This document shows, piece after piece, positions 50,933-60,312 of a DNA stretch of 64,000 nucleotides (its first letter is position 1; every line of letters starts with the position of its first letter). The notes under the pieces were generated by a model. The model searched no databases. It saw only the letters and a list, made by a program, of their open reading frames with translations, and was not told the origin of the DNA. Both the position numbers and the translations under genes were made by a program. Source of the stretch: Actinobacteria bacterium HGW-Actinobacteria-1 (lineage in GTDB: Bacteria; Actinomycetota; Coriobacteriia; Anaerosomatales; Anaerosomataceae); NCBI GenBank assembly GCA_002841355.1, contig PHFB01000003.1, forward strand, positions 145,597 through 209,596. The letters run 5' to 3'.

Positions 50933-51946
50933 ATGGGGAAGAAGGGCGCCGTCGTTCTCGCGATCCTAGTCGTGGTGGTGCTCGTACTTGGCGTTGGTGG
51001 CTACTTCGGCTACCGATGGGTCGTGTCAAAGCGCGCTATCCAGGCTGTCGAGACTGCGGCTGCGTTTGAGGTGGGCCTGCTCGAGGGCAGCGCGGGGACC
51101 ATCGAGGACGTGCTTCCACCCGAGTTCGCCGATGCGATCAGCGAAGAGGATCTCGACGCGCTCGCGGCCGCATGGTCGGGTGGTGGATGGGAAGTCAACG
51201 ATGAGTCGTGGGATGGCGACGCGTTCGTGGTCGTGTTCGGCACTGCCGAGCAATCAGACACCGAACTCGAAGTGACGTTCACCCTGTCTGACGGCGCGTC
51301 GCTCGGTGAGGCAACCGTAGAGGCCGAGTACGTGATGAGCACTGCTGAGGATCAGACGCCCGAGGCGTCGGAGATGGATCTGGTCTGGCAGGATGGGGCG
51401 TGGCGGATCGCGCGCTACGATTTTGAAGGCGGAACCGAGATCTCGTACACGTTCTTCCGCGACGGCAGAGATGCCGACGATCTCGCCGAGGCGCTGCATG
51501 ATGACCTCGCAGCGACAGCTGAGCCGACGGACGACGGTGACTCCGATGCCACCCGGATCGTCGCCGGCTTCTACGACGCCGTCATCGCGGGCGACTACGC
51601 CAAGGCGTTCGCCGTGCTGCCCAAGGAGAATCAAGACGGATGGGGCGATGCGGCGACCTTCGGCGAGACGATCGCCGAGTACGGTATCGAAGGCTACCTA
51701 TTCTCGGACGTACGCCTGGACTCCAACAACGACGCCATGGTCATCATAGCCACGGCGTCAACCGTGGGCGGCGATTTCTCGTGGGAGTGGCGTCTCGAGG
51801 ATCATGGCGGGAAGTGGACGGCGGTCGGATACTCCATCGTGAGCGGCGATTCCGGCTCAGGGACAACACCTGAACTCCTGCCGGAGGAGCTTGAGCAAGG
51901 CGAGCTACCCGCAGGGCACCCCGATCTGGGCGACAGCAGCGACTAG
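50933..51946 (+). CDS. Membrane-anchored protein with two NTF2/DUF4878-like units, function unknown
   Basis: 337 residues. One N-terminal helix (about 6-27) anchors an extracytoplasmic acidic region. Two similar halves (about 35-175 and 200-310) each look like a small cone-shaped alpha+beta domain ending in a W-rich strand (DLVWQDGAWRIARYDF; WEWRLEDHGGKWTAVGYSI), a pattern typical of secreted NTF2-like domains. A Pro/Glu-rich tail closes it. ATG 50933 has the SD AAAGGGGAG. The stop shares CTAG (51943-51946) with convergent manC. No function is claimed. Confidence 0.65.
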   Translation: MGKKGAVVLAILVVVVLVLGVGGYFGYRWVVSKRAIQAVETAAAFEVGLLEGSAGTIEDVLPPEFADAISEEDLDALAAAWSGGGWEVNDESWDGDAFVVVFGTAEQSDTELEVTFTLSDGASLGEATVEAEYVMSTAEDQTPEASEMDLVWQDGAWRIARYDFEGGTEISYTFFRDGRDADDLAEALHDDLAATAEPTDDGDSDATRIVAGFYDAVIAGDYAKAFAVLPKENQDGWGDAATFGETIAEYGIEGYLFSDVRLDSNNDAMVIIATASTVGGDFSWEWRLEDHGGKWTAVGYSIVSGDSGSGTTPELLPEELEQGELPAGHPDLGDSSD

Positions 51947-53430
51947 CGCGCCCAGTCGTCCTCGTAGCGCACGATATCGTCTTCGCCGAGGTAGTCACCG
52001 ACGGCGACCTCAACGATGCGCAGCGAGTCGCTTCCGGCGTTCTCCAGACGGTGCACGGCGCCGAGCGGGATGTACTTCGACTCGTTCGCGCTCACGTCGA
52101 ATACCGCGTCGTCGATCGTCACTCGTGCGCAACCCTCGACGACGATCCAGTGCTCGCTGCGGTGCGAGTGACTTTGGAGCGAGAGTCGGTGCCCGGGCAA
52201 GACGTCGATCGTCTTGACCTGGAAACCCTCGCCCTTCACGAGCATGGTCCAGGAGCCCCAGGGTCGCAGCGACGAACGGGACTCCACGATCTCACGCGCG
52301 CCGAGCACGCGAAGCGCGTCGACGATAAGGCGAACATCCTGTGCGCGGTCTTTCGACGCGACGAGCGTAGCGTCGGCCGTGTCGACGACGATCGTGTCCT
52401 TGAGCCCCAGCGTCGCCACCAGCCGATCTGCCGAGTAGACGATGGTGTCGCGCGAGTCAACATCGACGACGTTGCCGGAGAACGTGTTGCCGCAGGCGTC
52501 GGGTTCGGCGACCGCCTGGAGCGCCAGGAGCGAACCGACGTCGGACCACTCCAGGTCCGCCGGTACGACCGCGACCCGGTCGGAGACCTCAAGAGCCGCC
52601 TTGTCGAACGGCACCGACGGCAGGGCCGCGAACGTCGCGCGGTTCTCATCGCTCGTCCACGTCTGCGGATTCGCCGAGGCGACCTCGCGGGCCGCTGCTG
52701 CGATGGTGGCCGAGTCGACGGATTCTGGCGTGACGCCGGCGTGGCCGGCTCTGTCGAGTTCCCGCAGCACTGTGTCTGCGCGTGCGACGAGCATCCCGGA
52801 GTTCCAGAGGTACTCGCCGGTCTCGAGGAACACCTCGGCGGTCTGGCGATCGGGCTTCTCGACGAACGCGACGACTTCGTGCCCGATGACGCTGTCCTCG
52901 GCGTGTTCGGGCAGTGCGGTACCCATGCGGATGTAGCCGTAGCCGGTCTCCGGGTACGTCGGCGTGAGCCCAAGCGTGACGAGGCGACCGTCGGCGGCGA
53001 GCCCCGCGGCGACGCGCATGGTGCGCGCCCAGCGTTCGCCATCCTCGAGCAGGTGATCCGAGGGCAGCACCACCATGAGCGCGTCCGGGTCGGTGCGCAG
53101 CAGATACGCCGCGGCGAGGGCGATCGCAGCGGCGGTGTTGCGCGGCGTCGGCTCGGCAAGGTAGTCGATTCCGATGTTCTCGATACCGTGTTGCGATTTG
53201 AGATGGTTTCGCAGCTCATCCAGCAGATGCTCGTTCGTGAGGACGTGGATGCCGTTGTCGACTGTCATCTCCGAGACGCGAAGCACGGCCTGTGTGATAA
53301 GGCTGACGCCGCCGAAGATGCTCACGAACTGCTTGGGCGCCAGCTCGCGCGAGAGCGGCCAGAAACGGGTGCCGCTGCCGCCCGCGAGGACGACTGCGTG
53401 CAGGTGGGGGATTCGCTGTGTGGTAGGCAT
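51943..53430 (-). CDS. manC: Mannose-1-phosphate guanylyltransferase / mannose-6-phosphate isomerase
   Basis: Bifunctional type II enzyme of 495 residues making GDP-mannose. The N-terminal nucleotidyltransferase has LAGGSGTRFWPLSRELAPKQF and FVEKPDRQTAEVFL; the C-terminal cupin has LQSHSHRSEHWIVVEG and the metal site region. The DNA 5' of the ATG has TATACT only 6 nt away and no SD, suggesting a leaderless message. Divergent from the phosphohexomutase gene, with which it forms the mannose supply. Confidence 0.93.
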   Translation of the reverse strand: MPTTQRIPHLHAVVLAGGSGTRFWPLSRELAPKQFVSIFGGVSLITQAVLRVSEMTVDNGIHVLTNEHLLDELRNHLKSQHGIENIGIDYLAEPTPRNTAAAIALAAAYLLRTDPDALMVVLPSDHLLEDGERWARTMRVAAGLAADGRLVTLGLTPTYPETGYGYIRMGTALPEHAEDSVIGHEVVAFVEKPDRQTAEVFLETGEYLWNSGMLVARADTVLRELDRAGHAGVTPESVDSATIAAAAREVASANPQTWTSDENRATFAALPSVPFDKAALEVSDRVAVVPADLEWSDVGSLLALQAVAEPDACGNTFSGNVVDVDSRDTIVYSADRLVATLGLKDTIVVDTADATLVASKDRAQDVRLIVDALRVLGAREIVESRSSLRPWGSWTMLVKGEGFQVKTIDVLPGHRLSLQSHSHRSEHWIVVEGCARVTIDDAVFDVSANESKYIPLGAVHRLENAGSDSLRIVEVAVGDYLGEDDIVRYEDDWAR

Positions 53431-53436
53431 GCGGAC

Positions 53437-53442
53437 AGTATA
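53437..53442 (-). promoter_or_regulatory. -10 box of a probably leaderless manC transcript
   Basis: TATACT on the minus strand ends 6 nt before the manC ATG, so transcription would start at or within 1-2 nt of the initiation codon. No -35 of note. Confidence 0.5.
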
Positions 53443-53583
53443 GCGTTTGATGAAACGGGGGTGTGCTCTTCACTGCCGGTCTCCGCCAGTACCGTCCAGC
53501 ACCATCTTGCGGCACAATAGAGCACGTCAAGCCGCATCCAGCGGGGCGTAAGCGGCCTCGCGCATTTCGAGGGAGAGCGTCCC

Positions 53584-54981
53584 ATGGCCCCCACGAGCAC
53601 GATCCACTTCGGCACGGACGGCTGGCGAGCCGTCATCGCTGATGACTTCACGTACGAGAACCTGCGCCGAGTCGCCGACGCCGCCGGCAGGGTCTTCTCG
53701 CAAGATCACCCGGGCGGACTCGTGCTGGTCGGCTTTGACACTCGATTCGAGGCCGGCAGCTTCGCAGCGGCCGCTGCGGAAGTCCTCGCAAGCCACGGTC
53801 TCCGCGTCAAGCTCTCTGATCGCTACCTGCCCACGCCCGCCCTGTGCTGGGCGGTCGCGCACGACGACGACGCCATCGGCGGTGTGATGCTAACAGCAAG
53901 CCACAACCCCGCGCCGTATCTCGGCTTCAAGCTTCGCATGGAAGATGGCGGCGCGAGTCCGGTCGCATTCACGCAGCGTGTCGAGGCGGCACTGCTCGAC
54001 GCTGCGCCGGATGATCGCGGCACCTTCGAGACCGTCGACCTCGTCGGCCCGTATCTGACGGCGCTCAAGGCGTTCGTCAACGCCGATGCCATTGCCGCAT
54101 CTGGCCTGCATGTCGTCGTCGATCCGCTCTACGGCGCGGGCCAATCGTACCTGGCCGAGACGCTCCGCTCGCTCGGCGTCACTGTCACCGAGATCCACCA
54201 CGAGCTCAACCCGGGCTTCGGCGGCCTGCACCCCGAGCCGATTCCGCCGCACATCGATGAGGCGCGCGATCTTGTCCGCACGCAGGGTCTCGATGCCGCG
54301 TTCATAACCGACGGCGACGCGGACCGCATCGGCGCGGCCGACCGCACCGGCGCGTTCGTGAACCCGCACCGCATCATCGCGCTTGTCACACGCCATCTCG
54401 TCGAGGACCGCGGCATGACGGGCCGCATCGTCAAGACGCTCTCCACGAGCGTGCTCGTCGATCGCCTCGCCGCACATCTCGGCCTGGAGGTCGTCACCAC
54501 GCCCGTCGGCTTCAAGTGGATCTACGAGGAGATGGTGAAGGGCGGCGTGCTTCTCGGTGGGGAAGAATCGGGCGGCATCGGCATTCCTGCGCACGTTCGC
54601 GAGCGCGACGGTCTGCTCATGGCGCTTCTGCTGGCCGAGATGATGGGACAGCGCGGCCAGGGCCTCGCCGAGCTCGTCGACGACCTCATCGCCGTCACCG
54701 GTCCCATGGAGTACGGCCGCATCGACCTCAGGCTCGACACTGCCACGGTCGCGCGGTTCGTCGCGAGCATCCCTGCGCTTGCGCCCGCTTCACTCGCCGG
54801 ACTCGAGGTCCGCGAGGTCATCCGCGCCGACGGCATCAAGTTCCTGCTCCCTGATGACGCGTGGCTCCTCATGCGCACCTCGGGCACAGAACCGCTTGTT
54901 CGAATCTACGCCGAGGCATCGTCTGCCGGTGTGGTCGACGATTTGCTTGCTGAAGGCAAGACACTGGCGACGGGCGTCTGA
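53584..54981 (+). CDS. Phosphoglucomutase/phosphomannomutase
   Basis: 465 residues of the alpha-D-phosphohexomutase superfamily. The catalytic phosphoserine loop is TASHNPAPYLGFK, the Mg site DGDADRIGAAD, the sugar loop GGEESGGIGIPAHVRERDG and the phosphate loop RTSGTEPLVRIYAEA. Starting sequence FGTDGWRAVIADDFTYENLRR is typical of ManB/PgmA types. It supplies mannose-1-phosphate to ManC and/or glucose-1-phosphate to GalU. ATG 53584 has the SD GAGGGAGAG. Confidence 0.9.
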   Translation: MAPTSTIHFGTDGWRAVIADDFTYENLRRVADAAGRVFSQDHPGGLVLVGFDTRFEAGSFAAAAAEVLASHGLRVKLSDRYLPTPALCWAVAHDDDAIGGVMLTASHNPAPYLGFKLRMEDGGASPVAFTQRVEAALLDAAPDDRGTFETVDLVGPYLTALKAFVNADAIAASGLHVVVDPLYGAGQSYLAETLRSLGVTVTEIHHELNPGFGGLHPEPIPPHIDEARDLVRTQGLDAAFITDGDADRIGAADRTGAFVNPHRIIALVTRHLVEDRGMTGRIVKTLSTSVLVDRLAAHLGLEVVTTPVGFKWIYEEMVKGGVLLGGEESGGIGIPAHVRERDGLLMALLLAEMMGQRGQGLAELVDDLIAVTGPMEYGRIDLRLDTATVARFVASIPALAPASLAGLEVREVIRADGIKFLLPDDAWLLMRTSGTEPLVRIYAEASSAGVVDDLLAEGKTLATGV

Positions 54982-55012
54982 TCACGTGACGACCCCGGAG
55001 GCGGCCGCTCGC

Positions 55013-56143
55013 ATGCGCGTGACCATGGTCAACAAGTACTATCCTCCGCATCTCGGTGGCATCGAGTATCACGTTCGCGACCTCGCGAACGCGCTCGTAG
55101 CGCGCGGCCACGGCGTGCGCGCGATCGTCGCCAACGAGGGCCCGCAGACGCTCACGGAGCTCGTGGAAGGCGTTGACGTCACACGTATCGGTCGCACGTT
55201 CGCGATCTCCTCGGCGCCGGTGGCATTCGGCATGGCGCGCGCCCTGCGTGCCGAGGCGACCCGCCAAGATCCCGCCGACGTCCTGCACCTGCACTCGCCG
55301 TATCCGTGGGGCGAGCTCGAGTGGCTGCGCGCGCGCCCCGGCGTCCCCACCGTGCTCACGTACCACAGCGACATCGTGCGCCAGCGCCTCATGCTCAAGG
55401 GGTACGCACCGTTCCTGCACCGCGTGCTCGACCGCGTCGACCTTATCATCGCCACGAGCCCCGACATGGTCGTGCATAGCGAGTTCCTGGCGCCGCGGGC
55501 CACGAAGTGCCGCGTGGTGCCGTTCGGCATTGACGTCGACGCGTTCGCGTCAACGCCTGCTGTCGAGGCGCGCGCTGCGCAGATCCGCTCGGCCCACCAA
55601 CGACCGATCGTGCTGTTCGTCGGACGTCTCGTCTACTACAAAGGTGCCGAGGTGCTCGTCCGCGCGATGGCCGACGTCGACGCCGACCTCGTGATGATGG
55701 GCTCGGGTCCGCTTGAGGCCGGCCTGGTCGCACTCGCCATCGAACTCGGCATCGTCGATCGGCTCACCATCGTCCCGCCGAGCCCCATCGATGAGCTCAT
55801 CGCCTACTATCATGCGGCTGACGTCTTCTGCCTGCCGAGCATCGCTCGCTCCGAGGCGTTCGGATTGGTGCAGCTTGAGGCGCATGCGTCGGGCACGCCG
55901 GTCGTCTCCACGACGCTCACCACGGGGGTGCCGTACGTGAACGCCGACGGCGTCACCGGACTTACCGTGCCGCCCGGCGATGCGACTGCGCTCGCGGGCG
56001 CACTCAGGACGCTCGTCGAGGATGCACCGCTGCGGGAACGTCTCGGCGCCCAGGCGCTCGAACGTGCGCGTGCCGAGTTCAACATCGGTCGCATGGTCGA
56101 TGACACGCTCGCCGTCTATGCCGAGGCAAGGGGAGTCGCCTGA
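55013..56143 (+). CDS. GT4 glycosyltransferase
   Basis: 376 residues. VNKYYPPHLGGIEYHVRDLANALVARGHGV opens the GT-B acceptor domain (shown here in part: YYPPHLGGIEYHV), then LHLHSPYPWGELE, GRLVYYKGAEVLVRAM and the donor region SIARSEAFGLVQLEAHASGTPVVST. ATG 55013 follows GGAGG at long spacing; GTG 54986 is an alternative without SD. The stop overlaps the next start by one base. Confidence 0.82.
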   Translation: MRVTMVNKYYPPHLGGIEYHVRDLANALVARGHGVRAIVANEGPQTLTELVEGVDVTRIGRTFAISSAPVAFGMARALRAEATRQDPADVLHLHSPYPWGELEWLRARPGVPTVLTYHSDIVRQRLMLKGYAPFLHRVLDRVDLIIATSPDMVVHSEFLAPRATKCRVVPFGIDVDAFASTPAVEARAAQIRSAHQRPIVLFVGRLVYYKGAEVLVRAMADVDADLVMMGSGPLEAGLVALAIELGIVDRLTIVPPSPIDELIAYYHAADVFCLPSIARSEAFGLVQLEAHASGTPVVSTTLTTGVPYVNADGVTGLTVPPGDATALAGALRTLVEDAPLRERLGAQALERARAEFNIGRMVDDTLAVYAEARGVA

Positions 56144-57513
56144 TGTCGAGAGGCCGGTTCATCACGTTGTCGCTCGTGCTCGACGCGCTCTTCGTGAACG
56201 CATGCTTCGTAGGCGCGTTCTTCCTGTGGTTCCGGGGGCAGCTTCCCGAGTTCAACTACAACGCGTACGCCGGCCTCTGGCCCCTCATCACGGTCTTCTA
56301 CCTGGTGATGGGGTACATCTACGGTCTCTACGAACCTGAGCGCACAGAGGGCACGTGGGCGCTCTCCCGTGCGGTCTTCAGCGCGGCGACCCTCGGCATC
56401 GTGCTCACGTCGGCCGCGGCATTCTTCCTCGGCCCGCGCTTCTTCTCCTTCAGCCGCGCCGTCATCGTCATCGCCTGGGCGCTGCAGCTTGTCACGCTCA
56501 TCGGCTGGCGGCAGGCGATCCTGCGCATCACGCCGATCCGCTGGCCGAACCAGCATGTGCTCATCGTGGGCACGGGGGATCTTGCAGTGGAGTTGGCCGC
56601 CGAGTTCTCGCGCCGCTCGGACTGGGGCTACCGTGTCGTCGGGTTCCTGCGCCGCGACGGCGACCGGCAATTGCCCGACGACATCGCCGCCAAGCACCCG
56701 GTTCTCGGCGGCGTAGCCGATGCCGCGCGCATCGTCGCCGCCGAGCATGTCGACCGCGTCATCATCGCGTCGCCGGTCGCGCTTCGCGAGGTCGTTGAGG
56801 ACCTTGCGCTCTCCGATGAGGCCGAGGTTCGCGTTGAAGTGATCCCCGACCTCTACGAGATCTTCATCGGGACCGTCGACAGCACCGTAAGCGACATCCC
56901 GCTCATGCAGCTCACGCACACGGCCATTCCCGGCTGGTTCGTTGCATTCAAGCGTGCGATGGACCTGCTGTTCGCCATCGTTGCCCTCATCGTGCTCTCC
57001 CCGGTCTTCGTGCTGGTCGCCCTCGCGATCCTGCTCACGATGGGCTGGCCCGTGTTCTTCACGCAGGCGCGTGTGGGGAAGAGTCTGCGCGAGTTCGACG
57101 TCATCAAGTTCCGTACGATGGTTCGCGACGCCGAGGCCACGTCGGGCCCTGTTCTTGCCGAGGAGGACGACGCCCGCATCACGCGTCTCGGCGGGTTCCT
57201 GCGGCGCTACCGGCTCGACGAGATTCCGCAGCTCATCAACATCGTGCGGGGCGATATGAGCTTCGTGGGGCCGCGGCCGGAGCGACGGTTCTTCGTCGAG
57301 CAGTATCTCGCCAGTATTCCCGGCTATCGTGAGCGTTTTCGCGTGAAGCCGGGCGTCTCGGGGCTCGCACAAGTGAGCGGCACGTATGCCACGACTCCGG
57401 AACGTAAGCTGAAATACGACCTCATCTACCTGTATCATCAGAACCTGCTCATGGACGTACAAATCCTCGTCGAAACGGTCAGGGTCGTCTTGACCGGGCG
57501 GGGATCTCGATAG
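56143..57513 (+). CDS. Polyprenyl-phosphate hexose-1-phosphate transferase (WbaP/WcaJ-like)
   Basis: 456 residues. Four N-terminal helices (about 5-130), a Rossmann-like CoA-binding domain (IVGTGDLAVELAAEFSRR), one re-entrant helix preceded by KRAMDLLFAIVALIVLSP, and the catalytic PGT domain with QARVGKSLREFDVIKFRTM, the DE pair in RYRLDEIPQLINIVRGDMSFVGPRPER and VKPGVSGLAQVSG. It starts glycan assembly by placing a sugar phosphate on undecaprenyl phosphate. The TGATG overlap couples it to the upstream GT4. Confidence 0.9.
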   Translation: MSRGRFITLSLVLDALFVNACFVGAFFLWFRGQLPEFNYNAYAGLWPLITVFYLVMGYIYGLYEPERTEGTWALSRAVFSAATLGIVLTSAAAFFLGPRFFSFSRAVIVIAWALQLVTLIGWRQAILRITPIRWPNQHVLIVGTGDLAVELAAEFSRRSDWGYRVVGFLRRDGDRQLPDDIAAKHPVLGGVADAARIVAAEHVDRVIIASPVALREVVEDLALSDEAEVRVEVIPDLYEIFIGTVDSTVSDIPLMQLTHTAIPGWFVAFKRAMDLLFAIVALIVLSPVFVLVALAILLTMGWPVFFTQARVGKSLREFDVIKFRTMVRDAEATSGPVLAEEDDARITRLGGFLRRYRLDEIPQLINIVRGDMSFVGPRPERRFFVEQYLASIPGYRERFRVKPGVSGLAQVSGTYATTPERKLKYDLIYLYHQNLLMDVQILVETVRVVLTGRGSR

Positions 57514-57521
57514 GAGGACGC

Positions 57522-59651
57522 GTGGCCAAGAAGAAGAAGATGCCGCAGCCTGTCGCCAAACAGGCCGCAGCGGTCAGGGCGCCCATGAGCGGCACCGATG
57601 CGATTGTCTGGGTGTGTCTGCACCTGCTGGTCATCCTTGTGCCGATCGCGATGTCGAACACGAGTATCTGGGGTGGGCAGGGTCTGCCGCTCACCTACGA
57701 CCAGTTCGATATCGTGAAGGTCTTCCTGCAGCGCGGCATCATGCTCGTTGCGGTGGGCGCGTGGGCATGGGGCCTTCTTATGAAGGGCGGCCGAGTCAGG
57801 TTCACCAAAGTCGAGTGGCTCGTCCTGGCGTTTCTCGGCTGGGTTGTCCTCACGTCTGCGCTCTCCATCCATCCGGCGACGGCCATCTTCGGCAAGTACC
57901 GCCGCTTCGAGGGTCTCATCTCGTTCGTGAACTACGCGGTCGTCTTCTTCCTGGCGCTGCAGATCGTTGACCGTCCGTCCAGGATTCGCTCGCTGGCCCG
58001 CTCGCTCGTCATCGGCGGCGTCCTGGTGTCGTTCTACGGCGTACTGCAGTTCATGGGTGCCGATCCCGCCAAGTGGGGCGCGCTGCCCTTCGAGACCAAT
58101 CGTGCCTTCTCGACGTTCGGCAACCCGGACCTACTGGGCGGGTATCTGATCTTCCCGCTCGCGATCTCGCTCGGACTTGCGCTTTCCGAAGAGAAAGTCT
58201 GGGCGCGCGTCACGTACTGGTGCTCCTTCCTCCTGGTCGCATTCTGCTGGCTGGTCGCTTTCGTGCGCGGCGCATGGATCGGCGGCGCGTTCGCCCTAGC
58301 ACTGCTCGTGTTCGCAGTCATCTGGGCGAAGTCGAAGTTGACCACGGTCGACTGGAGCTTTGGCGGTGCGATCGCCGCGATCTTCGGCATCGTCACGGTC
58401 AAGAGCCTCGCATCGCCCTCCGAGGTCACCAACGTGTTGGCGCGCCTCACGTCCATCTTTGATTTCAAGGCGGGCAGCGCGCTCACGCGCTTCCAGATCT
58501 GGGAAGCCGCATGGGGCGCCATAAAGGCGCGACCGATTACCGGCTGGGGTGCGGACACCTTCCGCCTGCTCTTCCCCCGGTTCAAGCCGCTCGCGTACAC
58601 CCAGACCGCCGGGTACCTCTCGGTCGCAGACAACGTGCACAACTACCCGCTGCAGCTGGCAACAGCCCTCGGTATTCCTGGACTGCTCATGCTCTATGGC
58701 CTGTTCATCTGGGGTCTTGTCGTCTCAGCGCCTCAGGCGTTCGCCCGGGGCAAAGGCATGGAACGGCTCATGCTTGCCGCGTTCTGGGCTGCCGCCGCCG
58801 GATACCTGGTGCACTTGTTCTTCGGTCTCTCGGTGACCGGCTCGACCATGTTCCTGTGGCTGTCCGTCGGCGTTCTGCTGTCGCCCGGTGCTTCCGTGAA
58901 GGAGGTCAAGGCTCCGGCATGGGGTCTGTACGCTGCGGTCGTCGTAGTCACGCTGTGCGCGATTCTGTCGTTCGCGAACGTCCGGTATATCGTTGCGGAC
59001 AGCTTCTACCTCAAGGCTCGTGTCGTGGATTCGGGTGTACAGCGTGTCGCCGATATCGAGAAGGCCATCAGCTACAACCCGTACAACGATATGTATCGCT
59101 CGGAACTCGGTCTGGCATGGCAGGACTTGTTCATCTCGTCCACAAGTGGGGGAGCGCTCACGGATCCGACCAAGCGCCAGGAGGCGCTCAGCTACTTCGA
59201 TGCCGCCGAGGAGGCGCTCATCAAAGCGATCGACTTCGTTCCCACCGAGTACGACAACTACGTCTTCCTCGCCAATCTCTACAATCAGGGCGGCTACTAC
59301 ATCGATGTCAAGTACGTTGAAGATGCCGTCCGAATCGCCAAGAAGGGTGTGGAGGTCGAACCGTTCGGTCCAGCGATCCGCGTCCAGTTGGCGTTCGCCT
59401 ATACGAATCTCGGGCAATACGAAGATGCCATCGAGGCCGCTCGGACTGCTGCCGACATGGATCCGAACTACCTCGAAGCATGGGCCGCGCTTGGCGATGC
59501 CTCCCGCTTGTCAGGCAAGTTCCCGGAGGCCAAGGCGGCGTATGAACATGCGCTCAGCATACAACCTGGTCGGACGGACCTGGCGCAGTCGCTCTCTGCC
59601 GTTGAGGCAAGCATGACGTCAACCGGTACCGCGACTGGAACCGCGCAGTAG
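57522..59651 (+). CDS. O-antigen ligase/polymerase-like membrane protein with C-terminal TPR domain
   Basis: 709 residues. About 12 membrane helices fill residues 20-490, with the Wzy/WaaL-type extracytoplasmic loop (WEAAWGAIKARPITGWGADTFRLLFPRF, the conserved H in DNVHNYPLQ). The C-terminal 200 residues contain TPR-like helices (AISYNPYNDMYRSELGLAWQDL, AFAYTNLGQYEDAIEAARTAADMDPNYLEAWAALGDASRLSG). It would polymerise or ligate the lipid-linked glycan. GTG 57522 has the SD AGGAGG, 8 nt after the transferase gene. Confidence 0.83.
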   Translation: MAKKKKMPQPVAKQAAAVRAPMSGTDAIVWVCLHLLVILVPIAMSNTSIWGGQGLPLTYDQFDIVKVFLQRGIMLVAVGAWAWGLLMKGGRVRFTKVEWLVLAFLGWVVLTSALSIHPATAIFGKYRRFEGLISFVNYAVVFFLALQIVDRPSRIRSLARSLVIGGVLVSFYGVLQFMGADPAKWGALPFETNRAFSTFGNPDLLGGYLIFPLAISLGLALSEEKVWARVTYWCSFLLVAFCWLVAFVRGAWIGGAFALALLVFAVIWAKSKLTTVDWSFGGAIAAIFGIVTVKSLASPSEVTNVLARLTSIFDFKAGSALTRFQIWEAAWGAIKARPITGWGADTFRLLFPRFKPLAYTQTAGYLSVADNVHNYPLQLATALGIPGLLMLYGLFIWGLVVSAPQAFARGKGMERLMLAAFWAAAAGYLVHLFFGLSVTGSTMFLWLSVGVLLSPGASVKEVKAPAWGLYAAVVVVTLCAILSFANVRYIVADSFYLKARVVDSGVQRVADIEKAISYNPYNDMYRSELGLAWQDLFISSTSGGALTDPTKRQEALSYFDAAEEALIKAIDFVPTEYDNYVFLANLYNQGGYYIDVKYVEDAVRIAKKGVEVEPFGPAIRVQLAFAYTNLGQYEDAIEAARTAADMDPNYLEAWAALGDASRLSGKFPEAKAAYEHALSIQPGRTDLAQSLSAVEASMTSTGTATGTAQ

Positions 59652-59667
59652 GTAAGGACACACACTC

Positions 59668-60312
59668 ATGGATCGACAGAACCTGATACCCGGCACGACC
59701 ATCCAGCGACTGCCCGCGTATCTGAGATGCCTTCTGCAGGCCCAGGCGCGTCAGATGCCGCTCGTGAACTCGGGTTCTATCGCTGAGATGTGCGGCACGA
59801 ATGCCGCCCAGGTGCGCAAGGATTTCTCGTATCTTGGCGAGCTTGGCACGCGCGGCATCGGCTATGACGTCTCGGAGCTTATCGGCCACATCTCTCGCGT
59901 GCTCGGTATCTCCGAGCGTCGGCGGGCGGCAATCGTGGGCTTCGGCAAACTGGGTGGTGCCCTGCTCGGCTACAGCGGTTTCGGCGAGCGCGGTTTCGAG
60001 ATAGTCGCGGTCTTCGACAACGACCCGGCAAAGGTGGGAACGCCGGCTGGCGGACTCACCGTCCAGAGCATGGCCGATGTGGAGCCCGTGCTGCGTGAGC
60101 AGGGCGTGGAGATCGTGATCATCGCGACGCCGGCGGCCGCCACGCAGACGGCTGCAGACAAGGTTGTCGCCGCCGGTATCAAAGCTATACTGAACCTCGC
60201 CCCGGTTCTCCTGAATGTTCCTGATGATGTGTCGGTACGGCAGGTGTGTCTTTCCACCGATCTGCAGATACTCTCCTTCCACCTAGCACAAGGCGGCATG
60301 AGCGAGTCATGA
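59668..60312 (+). CDS. rex: Redox-sensing transcriptional repressor Rex
   Basis: 214 residues. An N-terminal winged helix (RLPAYLRCLLQA, AAQVRKDFSYLGELGTRGIGYDV) is followed by an NAD(H)-binding Rossmann domain (IVGFGKLGGALLGYSGF, AVFDNDPAKVG) and the domain-swapped C-terminal helix. It releases DNA when the NADH/NAD ratio rises and normally controls anaerobic respiration and fermentation genes. It is followed with ATGA overlap by membrane and cytochrome genes, which may be its targets. No clear Rex operator (TTGTGAA...TTCACAA) was seen in the window. Confidence 0.94.
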   Translation: MDRQNLIPGTTIQRLPAYLRCLLQAQARQMPLVNSGSIAEMCGTNAAQVRKDFSYLGELGTRGIGYDVSELIGHISRVLGISERRRAAIVGFGKLGGALLGYSGFGERGFEIVAVFDNDPAKVGTPAGGLTVQSMADVEPVLREQGVEIVIIATPAAATQTAADKVVAAGIKAILNLAPVLLNVPDDVSVRQVCLSTDLQILSFHLAQGGMSES

